This document shows positions 18,611-27,026 of a stretch of DNA of 64,000 nt, in pieces. Each line of letters opens with the position of its first letter. The stretch's first letter is position 1. The DNA comes from Casp-actino8 sp001510335 (GTDB lineage Bacteria; Actinomycetota; Acidimicrobiia; Acidimicrobiales; Ilumatobacteraceae). Under the pieces are notes generated by a model that saw only the letters and a program-made list of their open reading frames with translations, was not told where the DNA came from and ran no database searches. The translations under genes and the position numbers were made by a program. Location of the stretch: contig JAQCEM010000010.1 in assembly GCA_027729635.1 (NCBI GenBank), forward strand, positions 1-64,000, given 5' to 3'.

Positions 18611-19621
18611 ATGTCTTCGCCGCGCCCTACTGCTCGACGCCGCCGCAAAATCCTTCCACAGATCAACACCCTCACCATCGGTGCGGTGTTCGTAGCACTC
18701 ACGGCGATCGGTCTTGTCATCGCGACGAAACAACAAGAATCAAACGTGACACGGGCCGATGAACTCGGCGGGATTCTCAACGACAAAGCCGGGCCGTTTG
18801 TGAACTACCTCATGGTGGGCAGTGATACCCGCGAAACATCTGACCCCAATAGTCCTGACTATGGCGGAATTGGAAGTACCAATGAGGCTGGTGGTCGACG
18901 GTCGGACACAGTGATGATCATGCACGTCGACAACGCATTAGGTACCGCTTCAATCATGTCGGTGCCCCGCGACTTATGGATCGATATTCCTGGATATGGC
19001 AAGGACCGTTTGAACTCGGCGTATTCATACGGTGCCGATGTATTGGTGAACACAATTCAAGGAAGCCTTGGGATACCGCTCAACCATTACATCGAAGTTG
19101 ACTTCACCTCGTTCAAGAACATCGTCAACGCGTTGGGTGGTGTTGATATTTGCTTTGAATATCCGACGCGGGATATCAACACTGGGCTGAATGTCCCTGC
19201 TCCGGGCTGTTACACACTTGATCAATATCAATCGCTGGCATATGCACGCAGTCGATACTACGAAGTCTTTCGTGATGAGGCATGGGTCATTGACGGACGA
19301 GCCGACCTTGGACGTATCGAACGCCAGCAGATTTTTTTGCAGGCTGCAATTTCAAAAGCCATTGGGCAAACGACCGCTAACCCGATGCGCACGAGCGATC
19401 TCATTAATGCCGCCGTCAATTCACTGACCGTTGATCCAAATTTGAACTTGATTGACACCGCCGACTACCTCAAGCCACTCGCCTCGGGCGGGGTGCAGCG
19501 GTATTCGTTGTCGGTTGTTCCAGAAATGATTGATGAGAAGGATGTTCTGGTGTTGGGCGCTGCTGCGGGCGCGGTTTTGGCGTATTTCGCTGGAACAACC
19601 GGACCTCCGCCCGTCGGGTGA
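18611..19621 (+). CDS. LytR-CpsA-Psr (LCP) family glycopolymer transferase
   Basis: Membrane-anchored enzyme of 336 residues: basic N-terminus, one membrane helix (about 20-40), and an extracytoplasmic LCP domain (about 62-250). Motifs: NYLMVGSDTR, RRSDTVMIMHVD, SVPRDLWIDIPGYGKDRLNSAYSYG, VNALGGVDICFEYP, and QSLAYARSRY; the Arg/Asp pyrophosphate-binding set is present. LCP enzymes move undecaprenyl-linked glycopolymers to peptidoglycan. Sitting directly upstream of rmlACBD it fits the linkage of a rhamnose-containing wall polymer (as in Lcp1-catalysed arabinogalactan attachment). Confidence 0.9.
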   Translation: MSSPRPTARRRRKILPQINTLTIGAVFVALTAIGLVIATKQQESNVTRADELGGILNDKAGPFVNYLMVGSDTRETSDPNSPDYGGIGSTNEAGGRRSDTVMIMHVDNALGTASIMSVPRDLWIDIPGYGKDRLNSAYSYGADVLVNTIQGSLGIPLNHYIEVDFTSFKNIVNALGGVDICFEYPTRDINTGLNVPAPGCYTLDQYQSLAYARSRYYEVFRDEAWVIDGRADLGRIERQQIFLQAAISKAIGQTTANPMRTSDLINAAVNSLTVDPNLNLIDTADYLKPLASGGVQRYSLSVVPEMIDEKDVLVLGAAAGAVLAYFAGTTGPPPVG

Positions 19622-19709
19622 TCACTGAAAGCGTTGGAGAGTCGCTGTCAGATGGCAGAATAATCACACGGTCGAACCCGACCAGATTGATCCCACGAGG
19701 TTTGTTGAC

Positions 19710-20789
19710 ATGAAAGCCCTCATTTTGGCTGGTGGCGCTGGCACCCGATTGCGACCCATCACCCACACCAGTGCCAAGCAGTTGGTTCCGGTTGCCAACA
19801 AGCCAATTTTGTTTTACGGCATTGAAGCCATGGTCTCGGCCGGTATCACCGAAATCGGTGTGATCGTTGGTGACACCCGAGTCGAAGTGATGGGCGCACT
19901 CGGCGACGGCAGCCAATGGGGCGCCAAGATCACGTTCATTCCTCAAGACGAACCGTTGGGTCTCGCTCACTGCGTATTGATCGCAGCCGACTTCTTGGCT
20001 GATGACGACTTTGTGATGTACCTCGGAGACAACTTGCTCGAACAAGATCTCGGAGCTTTTGTACACGCTTTTGAGTCAGCGCGTCTCAGCAGTGAGCCGC
20101 CGACTGCGCAGATTCTTTTGAAGAAAGTTCCGGATCCACATCGTTTCGGTATTGCCGAACTCGATGCCGCCGGAAATGTGATTCGTTTGGTTGAAAAGCC
20201 AGAAAATCCACCCACCGACCTTGCCCTAGTTGGTGTGTATTTATTTGATCGCACGATCAACGATGCTGTGCGCGCCATTGCGCCGTCGCCACGAGGTGAG
20301 CTCGAAATTACTGACGCGATTCAGTGGTTGGTTGACCAAGGCAAGATCGTTCGCCAAGAATTGCTGACCGGTTGGTGGATCGACACTGGCAAATTGACGC
20401 CATTGCTTGAAGCCAATCGTCTGTTGCTTGAAGTGATTGAGCCGCGAGTTGACGGAGATGTTGATGAAGCATCGTCACTCGATGGACGCGTTGTGATTGA
20501 GGAAGGCGCAGTTATTCGCAACTCAACTCTGCGCGGACCACTGGTGATTGGCAAGGATGCGCGGATCACGGACAGTTTCATCGGACCGTTCACAGCAATT
20601 GGTAACGGTTGTGAAGTGGTGAACAGTGAAGTTGAACACTCGGTCATCATGGAACGTAGTCGCATCATTGACATCACGCGCCTTGAAGACAGTTTGATCG
20701 GACGCGAAGCTGAAGTGATTCGTTCGCAAAAACGTCCACGCGCTTTGCGCTTAATGATTGGCGATCATTGCCAAATTGATACGGAGTAA
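19710..20789 (+). CDS. rmlA: Glucose-1-phosphate thymidylyltransferase, long form
   Basis: Makes dTDP-glucose from dTTP and glucose-1-phosphate, the first step to dTDP-L-rhamnose. The nucleotidyltransferase domain starts at residue 1 (LILAGGAGTRLRP; SAKQLVPVANKPILFY), has the metal site YLGDNLL near 110 and VEKPENPP near 160. At 359 residues it is the long form, with a C-terminal left-handed beta-helix region (about 245-355, e.g. VVIEEGAVIRNSTLRGP) as in archaeal and actinobacterial RmlA. GAGG lies ten bases upstream of the ATG. Confidence 0.94.
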   Translation: MKALILAGGAGTRLRPITHTSAKQLVPVANKPILFYGIEAMVSAGITEIGVIVGDTRVEVMGALGDGSQWGAKITFIPQDEPLGLAHCVLIAADFLADDDFVMYLGDNLLEQDLGAFVHAFESARLSSEPPTAQILLKKVPDPHRFGIAELDAAGNVIRLVEKPENPPTDLALVGVYLFDRTINDAVRAIAPSPRGELEITDAIQWLVDQGKIVRQELLTGWWIDTGKLTPLLEANRLLLEVIEPRVDGDVDEASSLDGRVVIEEGAVIRNSTLRGPLVIGKDARITDSFIGPFTAIGNGCEVVNSEVEHSVIMERSRIIDITRLEDSLIGREAEVIRSQKRPRALRLMIGDHCQIDTE

Positions 20790-20793
20790 ACAC

Positions 20794-21345
20794 ATGCCAA
20801 AAGTGACAGCTAGCGACAAGATTGATGGCGTTTGGATCGTTGAACCAACAATTCACGGTGACCAGCGCGGACTATTCATCGAGACATACCGCCGCGAGTG
20901 GTTTCCGAACGGCCGTGAAATGATTCAGGGCAACCGTTCAAATAAACAAGCCGGTGCGTTAGTTGGATTGCACTATCACATGCATCAATCTGATTATTGG
21001 TATACGCCAGTCGGCACGATTCGCGTGGTTTTACATGACCTGCGCGAAGGTGGTCCCACCGACGGCGCCACGCAGACATTAGAAATTAGTGGTGAAAATC
21101 ATGTGGGCGTTTACATTCCGCCCGGGGTTGCTCACGGATTCTCGGCACTCACCGATGTCGTGATGACGTATCTCGTTGACGGTTATTACAACCCAGCCGA
21201 CGAACTTGGAGTCGCCTGGAACGATCCGGTGATTGGCGCCGATTGGGGAGTCGCTGACCCGATCATGAGCGAACGAGACCGTACGAATCCGATGCGTGCC
21301 GACTTGCCTGTAGGACGCCGCCCCTACTGGCCCATGAGGACTTGA
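20794..21345 (+). CDS. rmlC: dTDP-4-dehydrorhamnose 3,5-epimerase (RmlC-type cupin)
   Basis: 183-residue cupin, third enzyme of dTDP-rhamnose synthesis. Shows DQRGLFIETYRREWF, LVGLHYHMHQSDYWYTPVGTIRVVLHDLR and the core IPPGVAHGFSALTDVVMTYLVDGYYNP. The segment LVGLHYHMHQ replaces the usual LRGLHYQ, so the substrate pocket may differ from the textbook enzyme. Start set at ATG 20794, four bases after the rmlA stop; an in-frame ATG at 20758 would overlap rmlA. Neighbours make the rhamnose assignment likely. Confidence 0.88.
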   Translation: MPKVTASDKIDGVWIVEPTIHGDQRGLFIETYRREWFPNGREMIQGNRSNKQAGALVGLHYHMHQSDYWYTPVGTIRVVLHDLREGGPTDGATQTLEISGENHVGVYIPPGVAHGFSALTDVVMTYLVDGYYNPADELGVAWNDPVIGADWGVADPIMSERDRTNPMRADLPVGRRPYWPMRT

Positions 21346-21346
21346 A

Positions 21347-22312
21347 ATGAAACTGTTTGTAACTGGAGCCGCCGGATTTATTGGTTCAAACTATGTGCGT
21401 TGGCTGTTGGCAAATAGTGACGACACCGTCACTATTTACGACAAGCTCACGTACGCCGGCAACATGGAAAGCATCAATGACCTCATTGATGACAAGCGTT
21501 GCAAGTTTGTGCAAGGCGATATTTGTGATGCCGATGCAGTTCTGGCGGCGATGAAGGGTCACGAAGGTGTCGTGCACTTTGCTGCCGAAAGCCATGTTGA
21601 TCGCTCCATTGTTGACCCATACGCGTTTGTGCGCACGAACGCTTATGGAACCAACGTGATGTGCGATGTCGCCCGCCAAGTTGAAGTGCAGCGCTTTTTG
21701 CACATTTCAACCGACGAGGTGTACGGGAGTATCGATGAAGGTTCATTTTCTGAAACCGATATTTTGTGCCCACGTTCGCCGTATTCGGCCTCGAAAGCAT
21801 CAAGTGATTTGATTGCATTGTCCTACGTGACGACCCACGGATTGCCAGTAGTGGTGACTCGTTGCTCAAACAACTTTGGCCCATACCAGTTTCCTGAAAA
21901 GTTGATTCCGTTGTTCACCACTAACTTGCTTGATGGCAAGAAAGTTCCGTTGTACGGCGATGGTGGCAACGTGCGCGACTGGATTCATGTCGAGGACCAC
22001 AACATTGCTGCTCATCTAGTGCTGCAAAAAGGCGAAGTTGGTCAGGTGTACAACATCGGTGCGCATAACGAAATCACGAATCGCGACATCACCTATCGCT
22101 TGCTCGAGTTGTGTGGACGTGATGAAAGTTCAATCACGCCAGTTGCCGACCGACTTGGACATGATCGTCGTTACTCGGTGTACATTGACAAGGTGTCAGC
22201 GCTCGGTTGGAAACTCAGCCGCACGTTTGAAGACTCGCTCGCCGAAACTGTCGAGTGGTATCGCAACAACCGTGCCTGGTGGGAACCGCTTAAAGCCCGC
22301 GCTGGTCTGTGA
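21347..22312 (+). CDS. rmlB: dTDP-glucose 4,6-dehydratase
   Basis: Extended SDR of 321 residues, second step of dTDP-rhamnose synthesis. NAD site TGAAGFIGSNYVR (6-18), AAESHVDRSI near 83, catalytic STDEVYG near 125 with the Thr-Asp-Glu triad, Tyr-x3-Lys in YSASKASSD near 147, and RCSNNFGPYQFPEKLIP. One base after rmlC; part of the rmlACBD run. Confidence 0.95.
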   Translation: MKLFVTGAAGFIGSNYVRWLLANSDDTVTIYDKLTYAGNMESINDLIDDKRCKFVQGDICDADAVLAAMKGHEGVVHFAAESHVDRSIVDPYAFVRTNAYGTNVMCDVARQVEVQRFLHISTDEVYGSIDEGSFSETDILCPRSPYSASKASSDLIALSYVTTHGLPVVVTRCSNNFGPYQFPEKLIPLFTTNLLDGKKVPLYGDGGNVRDWIHVEDHNIAAHLVLQKGEVGQVYNIGAHNEITNRDITYRLLELCGRDESSITPVADRLGHDRRYSVYIDKVSALGWKLSRTFEDSLAETVEWYRNNRAWWEPLKARAGL

Positions 22313-22325
22313 TTAACTCGTAATT

Positions 22326-23174
22326 ATGAAAATTCTCGTTACTGGAGCTAATGGTCAACTCGGTCAAGACTTGATGCGAGTGATTACTGCCGCTGGTGAC
22401 GAAGCAGTCGGAATCGATATCGACACCGTTGACATCACCAGTCGTGAGGCCGTTCACGAAGCACTAGCAACGATTTATCCAGACGCAGTCATTAACTGCG
22501 CTGCATTCACGGCGGTTGATGCGTGTGAAGACAATGCCGATACCGCAATGTTGGTCAACGGAACCGCAGTGCGTTGGGTGACCGAGGCCAGTGATGCAGT
22601 TGGCGCACACCTGGTGCATATCAGTACTGACTATGTTTTCGACGGTACAAAAATCGGGCCGTATGTTGAAACCGACACTCCCAATCCGCAAAGTGTGTAT
22701 GGCCGAACCAAGTTGGCGGGCGAACACGAGGCACTGGTCAATGGATCGGGTGTTGCAGTCGTTCGAACATCGTGGGTGTGTGGTTTTTATGGCAACAACA
22801 TGGTCAAGACGGTGCACAAGTTGGCGAAAGAACGTGATTCGTTGTCGTTTGTGAGCGACCAGATTGGCCATCCCACGTTTACATCTGATCTTGCGCCGTT
22901 GTTGCATCGTCTTGCTGTTGATCGCCGTGACGGAATTTTCCACGGAACGAATCAGGGTGCGGTGAGTTGGTACGAATTCGTAAAAGAGATTGTGCGTCTG
23001 ATGGGTAAAGATCCGGGCATGGTGCATCCGATCACCACTGCCGAGTTGCAGCCGCCGCGTCCGGCGCAACGTCCGGCGAACAGTGTGCTTGATAACAAAG
23101 CATTGCGTGATGCTGGTTACGCGCCAACTCGCGATTTCCGTGAGCCATTGGCCGAATTATTGCGACTTCTCTAA
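22326..23174 (+). CDS. rmlD: dTDP-4-dehydrorhamnose reductase
   Basis: Last step of dTDP-L-rhamnose synthesis, NAD(P)H-dependent; 282 residues. TGANGQLGQDLMR (6-18), NCAAFTAVDACED near 58-70, STDYVFDG near 100, YGRTKLAGE near 124 (catalytic Tyr/Lys) and RTSWVCGFYGNN near 142. Thirteen bases after rmlB. A short GC-rich hairpin follows the gene. Confidence 0.94.
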   Translation: MKILVTGANGQLGQDLMRVITAAGDEAVGIDIDTVDITSREAVHEALATIYPDAVINCAAFTAVDACEDNADTAMLVNGTAVRWVTEASDAVGAHLVHISTDYVFDGTKIGPYVETDTPNPQSVYGRTKLAGEHEALVNGSGVAVVRTSWVCGFYGNNMVKTVHKLAKERDSLSFVSDQIGHPTFTSDLAPLLHRLAVDRRDGIFHGTNQGAVSWYEFVKEIVRLMGKDPGMVHPITTAELQPPRPAQRPANSVLDNKALRDAGYAPTRDFREPLAELLRLL

Positions 23175-23189
23175 AAGATGGGAAAATAG

Positions 23190-23207
23190 ACCCCCGAAAA
23201 CGGGGTG
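23190..23207. terminator. Terminator between rmlD and MOSC gene
   Basis: GC-rich hairpin (CCCCG-AAAA-CGGGG, with an A-T closing pair) followed by TGTTT, between convergent rmlD and the MOSC gene. Confidence 0.6.
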
Positions 23208-23224
23208 TTTGCGCGCCCAATAGG

Positions 23225-23959
23225 TTAAGGCTCGAAGGTGATGGGGTCGCCGGGGGAGACGTTGCCACGTTCAACCACGGTTGCGTACACACGACAACTT
23301 GCGGTCTTGTTTTCAAGATCGCGGTCGTGGTGAATGCGATTGAAATCTCGATCAACGAACAAATCGGCCAACTGTTTGCAGGGCACGGCATACGACGAAA
23401 TATCGCATAACACCTCACCAATTCGCAGGCGAGTTCCGGGTCGTACGTCGCTCCAGTTGAGTCCACTGACTGTGAGATTCTCACCAGCTGAACCCGGAAC
23501 AACATGATGTCCCTCTGAGCGCAACGTTTTCATCACTTCAGCGGACCACAGGGACAGTGCCTGAAAGGGACGACCGTGATGTTTGCGGGTGGCTTGACGA
23601 TCACCGTCAACGCCTTTCCAGCCGATGTATGCATGGTCAATGGATTTCTTAGGAACTCCACCTTGTGACGAGTTGAGTTGTACGAGAGTTCCTATTTGTG
23701 GTGATGGGATGTGGCCCAGTGCTCTGAGGGTTGGTGTTGCACCAGAAAGTGCTGCCCACACGGTTGGCAGTACCGACGTGATCTCTGAATCGGTCAATTG
23801 GTCAATGGTCGTACCTTCAAGAAGTTGATTCACGTACGCCAGCAGATGATCAATGGCTCCGCTGCGTCCCTCGGACATTTGCGCCAATATCTTCGGCGCA
23901 GCCAGCAGAGTATTTCTGGCATCTTCACGCGTGAATTCATACGGACCAACGATGAACAT
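23225..23959 (-). CDS. MOSC-domain protein with unassigned N-terminal domain
   Basis: 244 residues in two parts. Residues 1-85 (helical, with LLAAPKILAQMSEGRSGAIDHLLAYVNQLLEG) match nothing I recognise. Residues 90-244 form a MOSC domain: QLNSSQGGVPKKSI, YIGWKGVDGDRQATRKHHG, GSAGENLTVSGLNWSDVRPGTRLRIGEVLCDIS, and the conserved Cys in AVPCKQL. MOSC domains bind or transfer sulfur via that Cys, often beside molybdenum cofactor chemistry. Divergent from selD with 22 bp between; the two -10 elements share two bases. Confidence 0.85.
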   Translation of the reverse strand: MFIVGPYEFTREDARNTLLAAPKILAQMSEGRSGAIDHLLAYVNQLLEGTTIDQLTDSEITSVLPTVWAALSGATPTLRALGHIPSPQIGTLVQLNSSQGGVPKKSIDHAYIGWKGVDGDRQATRKHHGRPFQALSLWSAEVMKTLRSEGHHVVPGSAGENLTVSGLNWSDVRPGTRLRIGEVLCDISSYAVPCKQLADLFVDRDFNRIHHDRDLENKTASCRVYATVVERGNVSPGDPITFEP

Positions 23960-23965
23960 CTTGAC

Positions 23966-23971
23966 ACTCTA
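23966..23971 (-). promoter_or_regulatory. -10 TAGAGT, leaderless promoter of MOSC gene
   Basis: On the minus strand TAGAGT lies six bases before ATG 23959. It shares its TA with the -10 of selD on the other strand. Confidence 0.6.
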
Positions 23972-23975
23972 GGCT
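23970..23975 (+). promoter_or_regulatory. -10 TAGGCT, leaderless promoter of selD
   Basis: TAGGCT six bases before ATG 23982. Overlaps the opposing MOSC -10 by two bases, so the two RNA polymerases cannot open both promoters at once. Confidence 0.6.
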
Positions 23976-23981
23976 CGCTCT

Positions 23982-25010
23982 ATGGCCGAAATAATGTTTG
24001 ACGGAAAGCCTTTGCGATTGACCGAGTGGACCAGTTGTGGCGGTTGCGCCGCCAAGTGGGGCAAAGACTTACTTGCCGGCCTAGTGAACGAACTTCCAGC
24101 ATCATTTGATCCGTCACTTTTGATTGGACTTGCTCCCTTTGACGATGCGGCCGTGTACAAAGTCAGCGACGACATCGCGCTGGTGAGTACGACCGACTTT
24201 TTCCCGCCGCTTGTTGATGATCCATCTGACTTTGGGGCGATCGCTGCCGCCAATGCGTGCAGCGATGTGTATGCGATGGGTGGAAAAGTATTAATGGCGG
24301 TCAACGTGGCGGCTTTCCCCGAAAACTTTCCGCGCGAGGCGATCGTCGCGATTTTTGCTGCGGCTTCAGATGTGATGGCGCAAGCTGGCGGATCAGTTGC
24401 GGGCGGTCACACCATTCGTAACCCTGAACCAATTTTCGGATTGGCGGTTCAAGGCATTGTGCATCCCGATCGCATCTTCACTAAAGGTGGAGCACGCGAA
24501 GGTGACGTATTGCTTCTGTCGAAACCGCTCGGAACCGGTATCGCTCTCGCTGGTAGATCTGATTCTGACAAAGCAACTGCGATCGCTGGAATGCGTCAAT
24601 TGAATCGTGATGCGAGTGAACGTTTGCAAGCAAGTGCTGGTGTTCATGCTGTCACCGACGTGACGGGATTTGCGCTTGCTGGTCACGGCTGGGAAATGGC
24701 CGAGCGATCTGGATGCACGTTTGAAATCGATGCTGCGAAGTTACCCGTATACCCGGGTGTCCTTGAGGCTGCGCAGCGCGGAGTTCGAACTGGGGGAGAT
24801 GCGCGTAATCGCACTGCGGTCGGAACTCGCGTGACATTGGCCGAAGGTGTTGATGCTGCCTACGACATCGTGGTCTTTGACCCGCAGACATCTGGCGGAT
24901 TGCTTGCGGCGGTTGAACCTGCAGCAGTTGCTGGTTTAACTGCATCGGGTTCACCATTTGTTGTGATCGGCAACGTTGTCGCTGGAACTCCAGGATTGCG
25001 GTTGGTCTGA
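23982..25010 (+). CDS. selD: Selenide, water dikinase (selenophosphate synthetase), Cys form
   Basis: Makes selenophosphate from selenide and ATP, donor for selenocysteine or 2-selenouridine. The 342-residue product has the catalytic pair C22-x-x-K25 (in SCGGCAAK), aligned with C17/K20 of E. coli, so it is the Cys not the Sec form. ATP/Mg sites follow: FDDAAVYKV, LVSTTDFFPPLVDDP, CSDVYAMGG and GGHTIRNPEPIFGLAVQG, with TDVTGFALAGHGWEMAE and DPQTSGGLL in the C-terminal half. No SelA, SelB, SelU or tRNA-Sec gene is in the window, so its use is unknown. Overlaps rnhB by one base (TGATG). Confidence 0.92.
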   Translation: MAEIMFDGKPLRLTEWTSCGGCAAKWGKDLLAGLVNELPASFDPSLLIGLAPFDDAAVYKVSDDIALVSTTDFFPPLVDDPSDFGAIAAANACSDVYAMGGKVLMAVNVAAFPENFPREAIVAIFAAASDVMAQAGGSVAGGHTIRNPEPIFGLAVQGIVHPDRIFTKGGAREGDVLLLSKPLGTGIALAGRSDSDKATAIAGMRQLNRDASERLQASAGVHAVTDVTGFALAGHGWEMAERSGCTFEIDAAKLPVYPGVLEAAQRGVRTGGDARNRTAVGTRVTLAEGVDAAYDIVVFDPQTSGGLLAAVEPAAVAGLTASGSPFVVIGNVVAGTPGLRLV

Positions 25011-25693
25011 TGGCATCTCGGGTGTCGGCAAAAGTGCCGACTCGCGATTTAGAGCAGTCGCTTCACGATGATGGACATCGCATCATCGTCGGTGTTGACG
25101 AGGTGGGTAAGGGTGCGTGGGCTGGACCACTTGCCGTTGGAATGGCGATTCTTCCATTGACCGGTGATTTCGCAGGAGTGCGCGACTCAAAATCGATCAC
25201 CGAAAAATCGCGAGACGCCATGTTCGACACAGTCGCTTCATGGTGCACTTCATGGTCGGTTGGTTATGCGTCGCATGTTGAATGTGATGAATTAGGAATG
25301 GCCGATGCACAACGCTTAGCAACGCAACGGGCTCTCGCACAACTTTCAGTTGTTCCTGATGCCGCAGTGGTCGATGGCAGTTGGGATTTTGTGACACCAC
25401 TGATTCCGAAAGTTGTGATGCAGGTCAAAGGCGATACTTCAGTTCTGTCGATTGCTGCAGCATCGATTTTGGCCAAGGTGACACGTGATCGATTGATGCG
25501 AGAACTCGCGATTGATTACCCACTGTGGAGCCTTGACACCAATAAGGGGTATCCGTGTCACTGGCATCGCACGGCGTTGCAGGGCTACGGTCCATCGGCA
25601 ATTCACCGCCGAAGCTGGGCTTTTATGGACAACTTCGTGCCGTGGTCCGGAACTCCGCGCATCGAGCGCAACGCTTCGCCGACTTTGTTTTAG
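25010..25693 (+). CDS. rnhB: Ribonuclease HII
   Basis: Removes misincorporated ribonucleotides and primers from DNA. 227 residues with the type 2 signature GVDEVGKGAWAGPLAVG (D30, E31), DSKSIT, the metal site Asp in VVDGSWDF, and IAAASILAKVTRD. C-terminal NKGYPCHWHRTALQGYGPSAIHRRSW is typical. Starts on the last base of the selD stop codon, indicating translational coupling. Ends three bases before a convergent acyl-CoA dehydrogenase gene. Confidence 0.94.
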   Translation: MASRVSAKVPTRDLEQSLHDDGHRIIVGVDEVGKGAWAGPLAVGMAILPLTGDFAGVRDSKSITEKSRDAMFDTVASWCTSWSVGYASHVECDELGMADAQRLATQRALAQLSVVPDAAVVDGSWDFVTPLIPKVVMQVKGDTSVLSIAAASILAKVTRDRLMRELAIDYPLWSLDTNKGYPCHWHRTALQGYGPSAIHRRSWAFMDNFVPWSGTPRIERNASPTLF

Positions 25694-25696
25694 TCT

Positions 25697-26938
25697 TTAC
25701 TTCTTGAGGTCTTTGAAAGCACTCTTGCTGTCGATGCCCGGATCTTTGGGCATACCTAAAACTCGTTCGGCAACGATGTTGCGCATGACTTCGTCAGAGC
25801 CACCGGCGATGCGACCGCCAGGTGTACCAAGAATCAATTGATTCCAGGCATACGTGCCCCATTCGCCACTGTCGGCAATGAGTTTTGGTCCGAGCACCAT
25901 TGAAACGAAATCGCCGAGACGCATCATGTTGGCAGTGCCTGCCAGTTTGGCCATGCTCATTTCGGGTCCGGGCATTTGGCCCGACTTGATCTTGTCCATC
26001 GCTCGTTGGTTGTTGTAACCCGCGACTTTGTTGTGAATGATGATCTTGGCGAGTTCATCACGTACGACGGGATCTTTGTCGAGTTCATAAAACTTGACCA
26101 TCTCGATAACGCGCGTGAAAAATCCTCCGCCTCCACCACCGGCACCGATTGCGGCACGCTCGTTCATGAGGGTTGTGAGTGCCACATTCCAGCCATTGTT
26201 GACATCGCCGAGTCGATGATCGTCACGAACACGAACTTCGGTGAAGAACACTTCATTGAAACTTGCTCCACCAGTCATCTGGCGCAACGGGCGAATTTCT
26301 ACACCTGGCGCATGCATGTCAACAATGAAGCCAGTGAGTCCTTTGTGCTTGGGCATATCGAAATCGGTACGAGCAATGATTTCGCCGATGTCGCTGTAGT
26401 GCGCTCCACTCGTCCACACTTTTTGACCAGTGATGATCCATTCGTCGCCATCGCGTTCGGCTTTTGTGCTCAAGTTTGCGAGGTCACTACCAGCACCTGG
26501 TTCACTGAACAACTGACATCCAACGATGTCGCCTCGATACATCTTGTGAACATATAGGTCACGAGCGATATCTGAACCATGGTCAATGATGGTGGGGGCC
26601 ACCATGCCGAGTCCGATGGTGAAGCAACTCTGGCTCGGGATTTCGTACTTTGATTCAAGTGCGTCATAAGCCCGTGAGTAGGCAACGGGTAAGCCGCGGC
26701 CACCGAATTGTTTTGGGCCAAAGATGTAACCAAAGCCTGCGTCAAACTTCTTGCGGCGCCACGCGCACGCTTCAGCGACATCGAGCTTTTCTGACTGGCG
26801 ATCCTTTTCTTCGAACATCGTGACCTTGTCGGCCCCCTCGCCCCAGACGAATTTCTTTTCAGCCTCTTTGCGTGGGGCATTGGCCTCTAAAAATTCGAGG
26901 GCATCAGCCTGGAATTGCTCGAGAGTGGGTTGAGACAT
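25697..26938 (-). CDS. Acyl-CoA dehydrogenase
   Basis: FAD enzyme for the first oxidation of beta-oxidation; 413 residues. Visible blocks: FSEPGAGSDLANLSTKAERDGDEWIITGQKVWTSGAHYSD in the middle domain, MTGGASFNEVFFTEVRV, and the C-terminal GGRIAGGSDEVMRNIVAERVLGMPKD, the usual substrate-site and FAD-binding end. An AGGAG stands eight bases before the ATG, so this gene, unlike many here, has a leader. It is not adjacent to other catabolic genes; the island at 50-64 kb has separate members. Substrate unknown. Confidence 0.9.
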   Translation of the reverse strand: MSQPTLEQFQADALEFLEANAPRKEAEKKFVWGEGADKVTMFEEKDRQSEKLDVAEACAWRRKKFDAGFGYIFGPKQFGGRGLPVAYSRAYDALESKYEIPSQSCFTIGLGMVAPTIIDHGSDIARDLYVHKMYRGDIVGCQLFSEPGAGSDLANLSTKAERDGDEWIITGQKVWTSGAHYSDIGEIIARTDFDMPKHKGLTGFIVDMHAPGVEIRPLRQMTGGASFNEVFFTEVRVRDDHRLGDVNNGWNVALTTLMNERAAIGAGGGGGGFFTRVIEMVKFYELDKDPVVRDELAKIIIHNKVAGYNNQRAMDKIKSGQMPGPEMSMAKLAGTANMMRLGDFVSMVLGPKLIADSGEWGTYAWNQLILGTPGGRIAGGSDEVMRNIVAERVLGMPKDPGIDSKSAFKDLKK

Positions 26939-27014
26939 GTTCTGGTGCTCCTGTGTGACAAGTGAAATGGTTGACGAAAATAGAGACAGTGCTGTGACCG
27001 TACCGCCTCCGAAC

Positions 27015-27020
27015 TAAGGT
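27015..27020 (+). promoter_or_regulatory. -10 TAAGGT, leaderless promoter
   Basis: TAAGGT six bases before ATG 27027 of the Nfu_N-like gene; no RBS. Confidence 0.55.
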
Positions 27021-27026
27021 TGCCAT

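Noticed and set aside
19470..20066. 198-codon minus-strand frame opposite the LCP and rmlA genes
   Set aside because: Spans the end of one real gene and the start of another on the other strand; low-complexity composition.
22464..23069. 201-codon minus-strand frame opposite rmlD
   Set aside because: Shadow of rmlD; His/Cys/Arg-rich with no domain.
25697..26938. This acyl-CoA dehydrogenase as part of the 50-64 kb regulon
   Set aside because: No TCTGACG palindrome in its upstream region, and it has an RBS and separate context.
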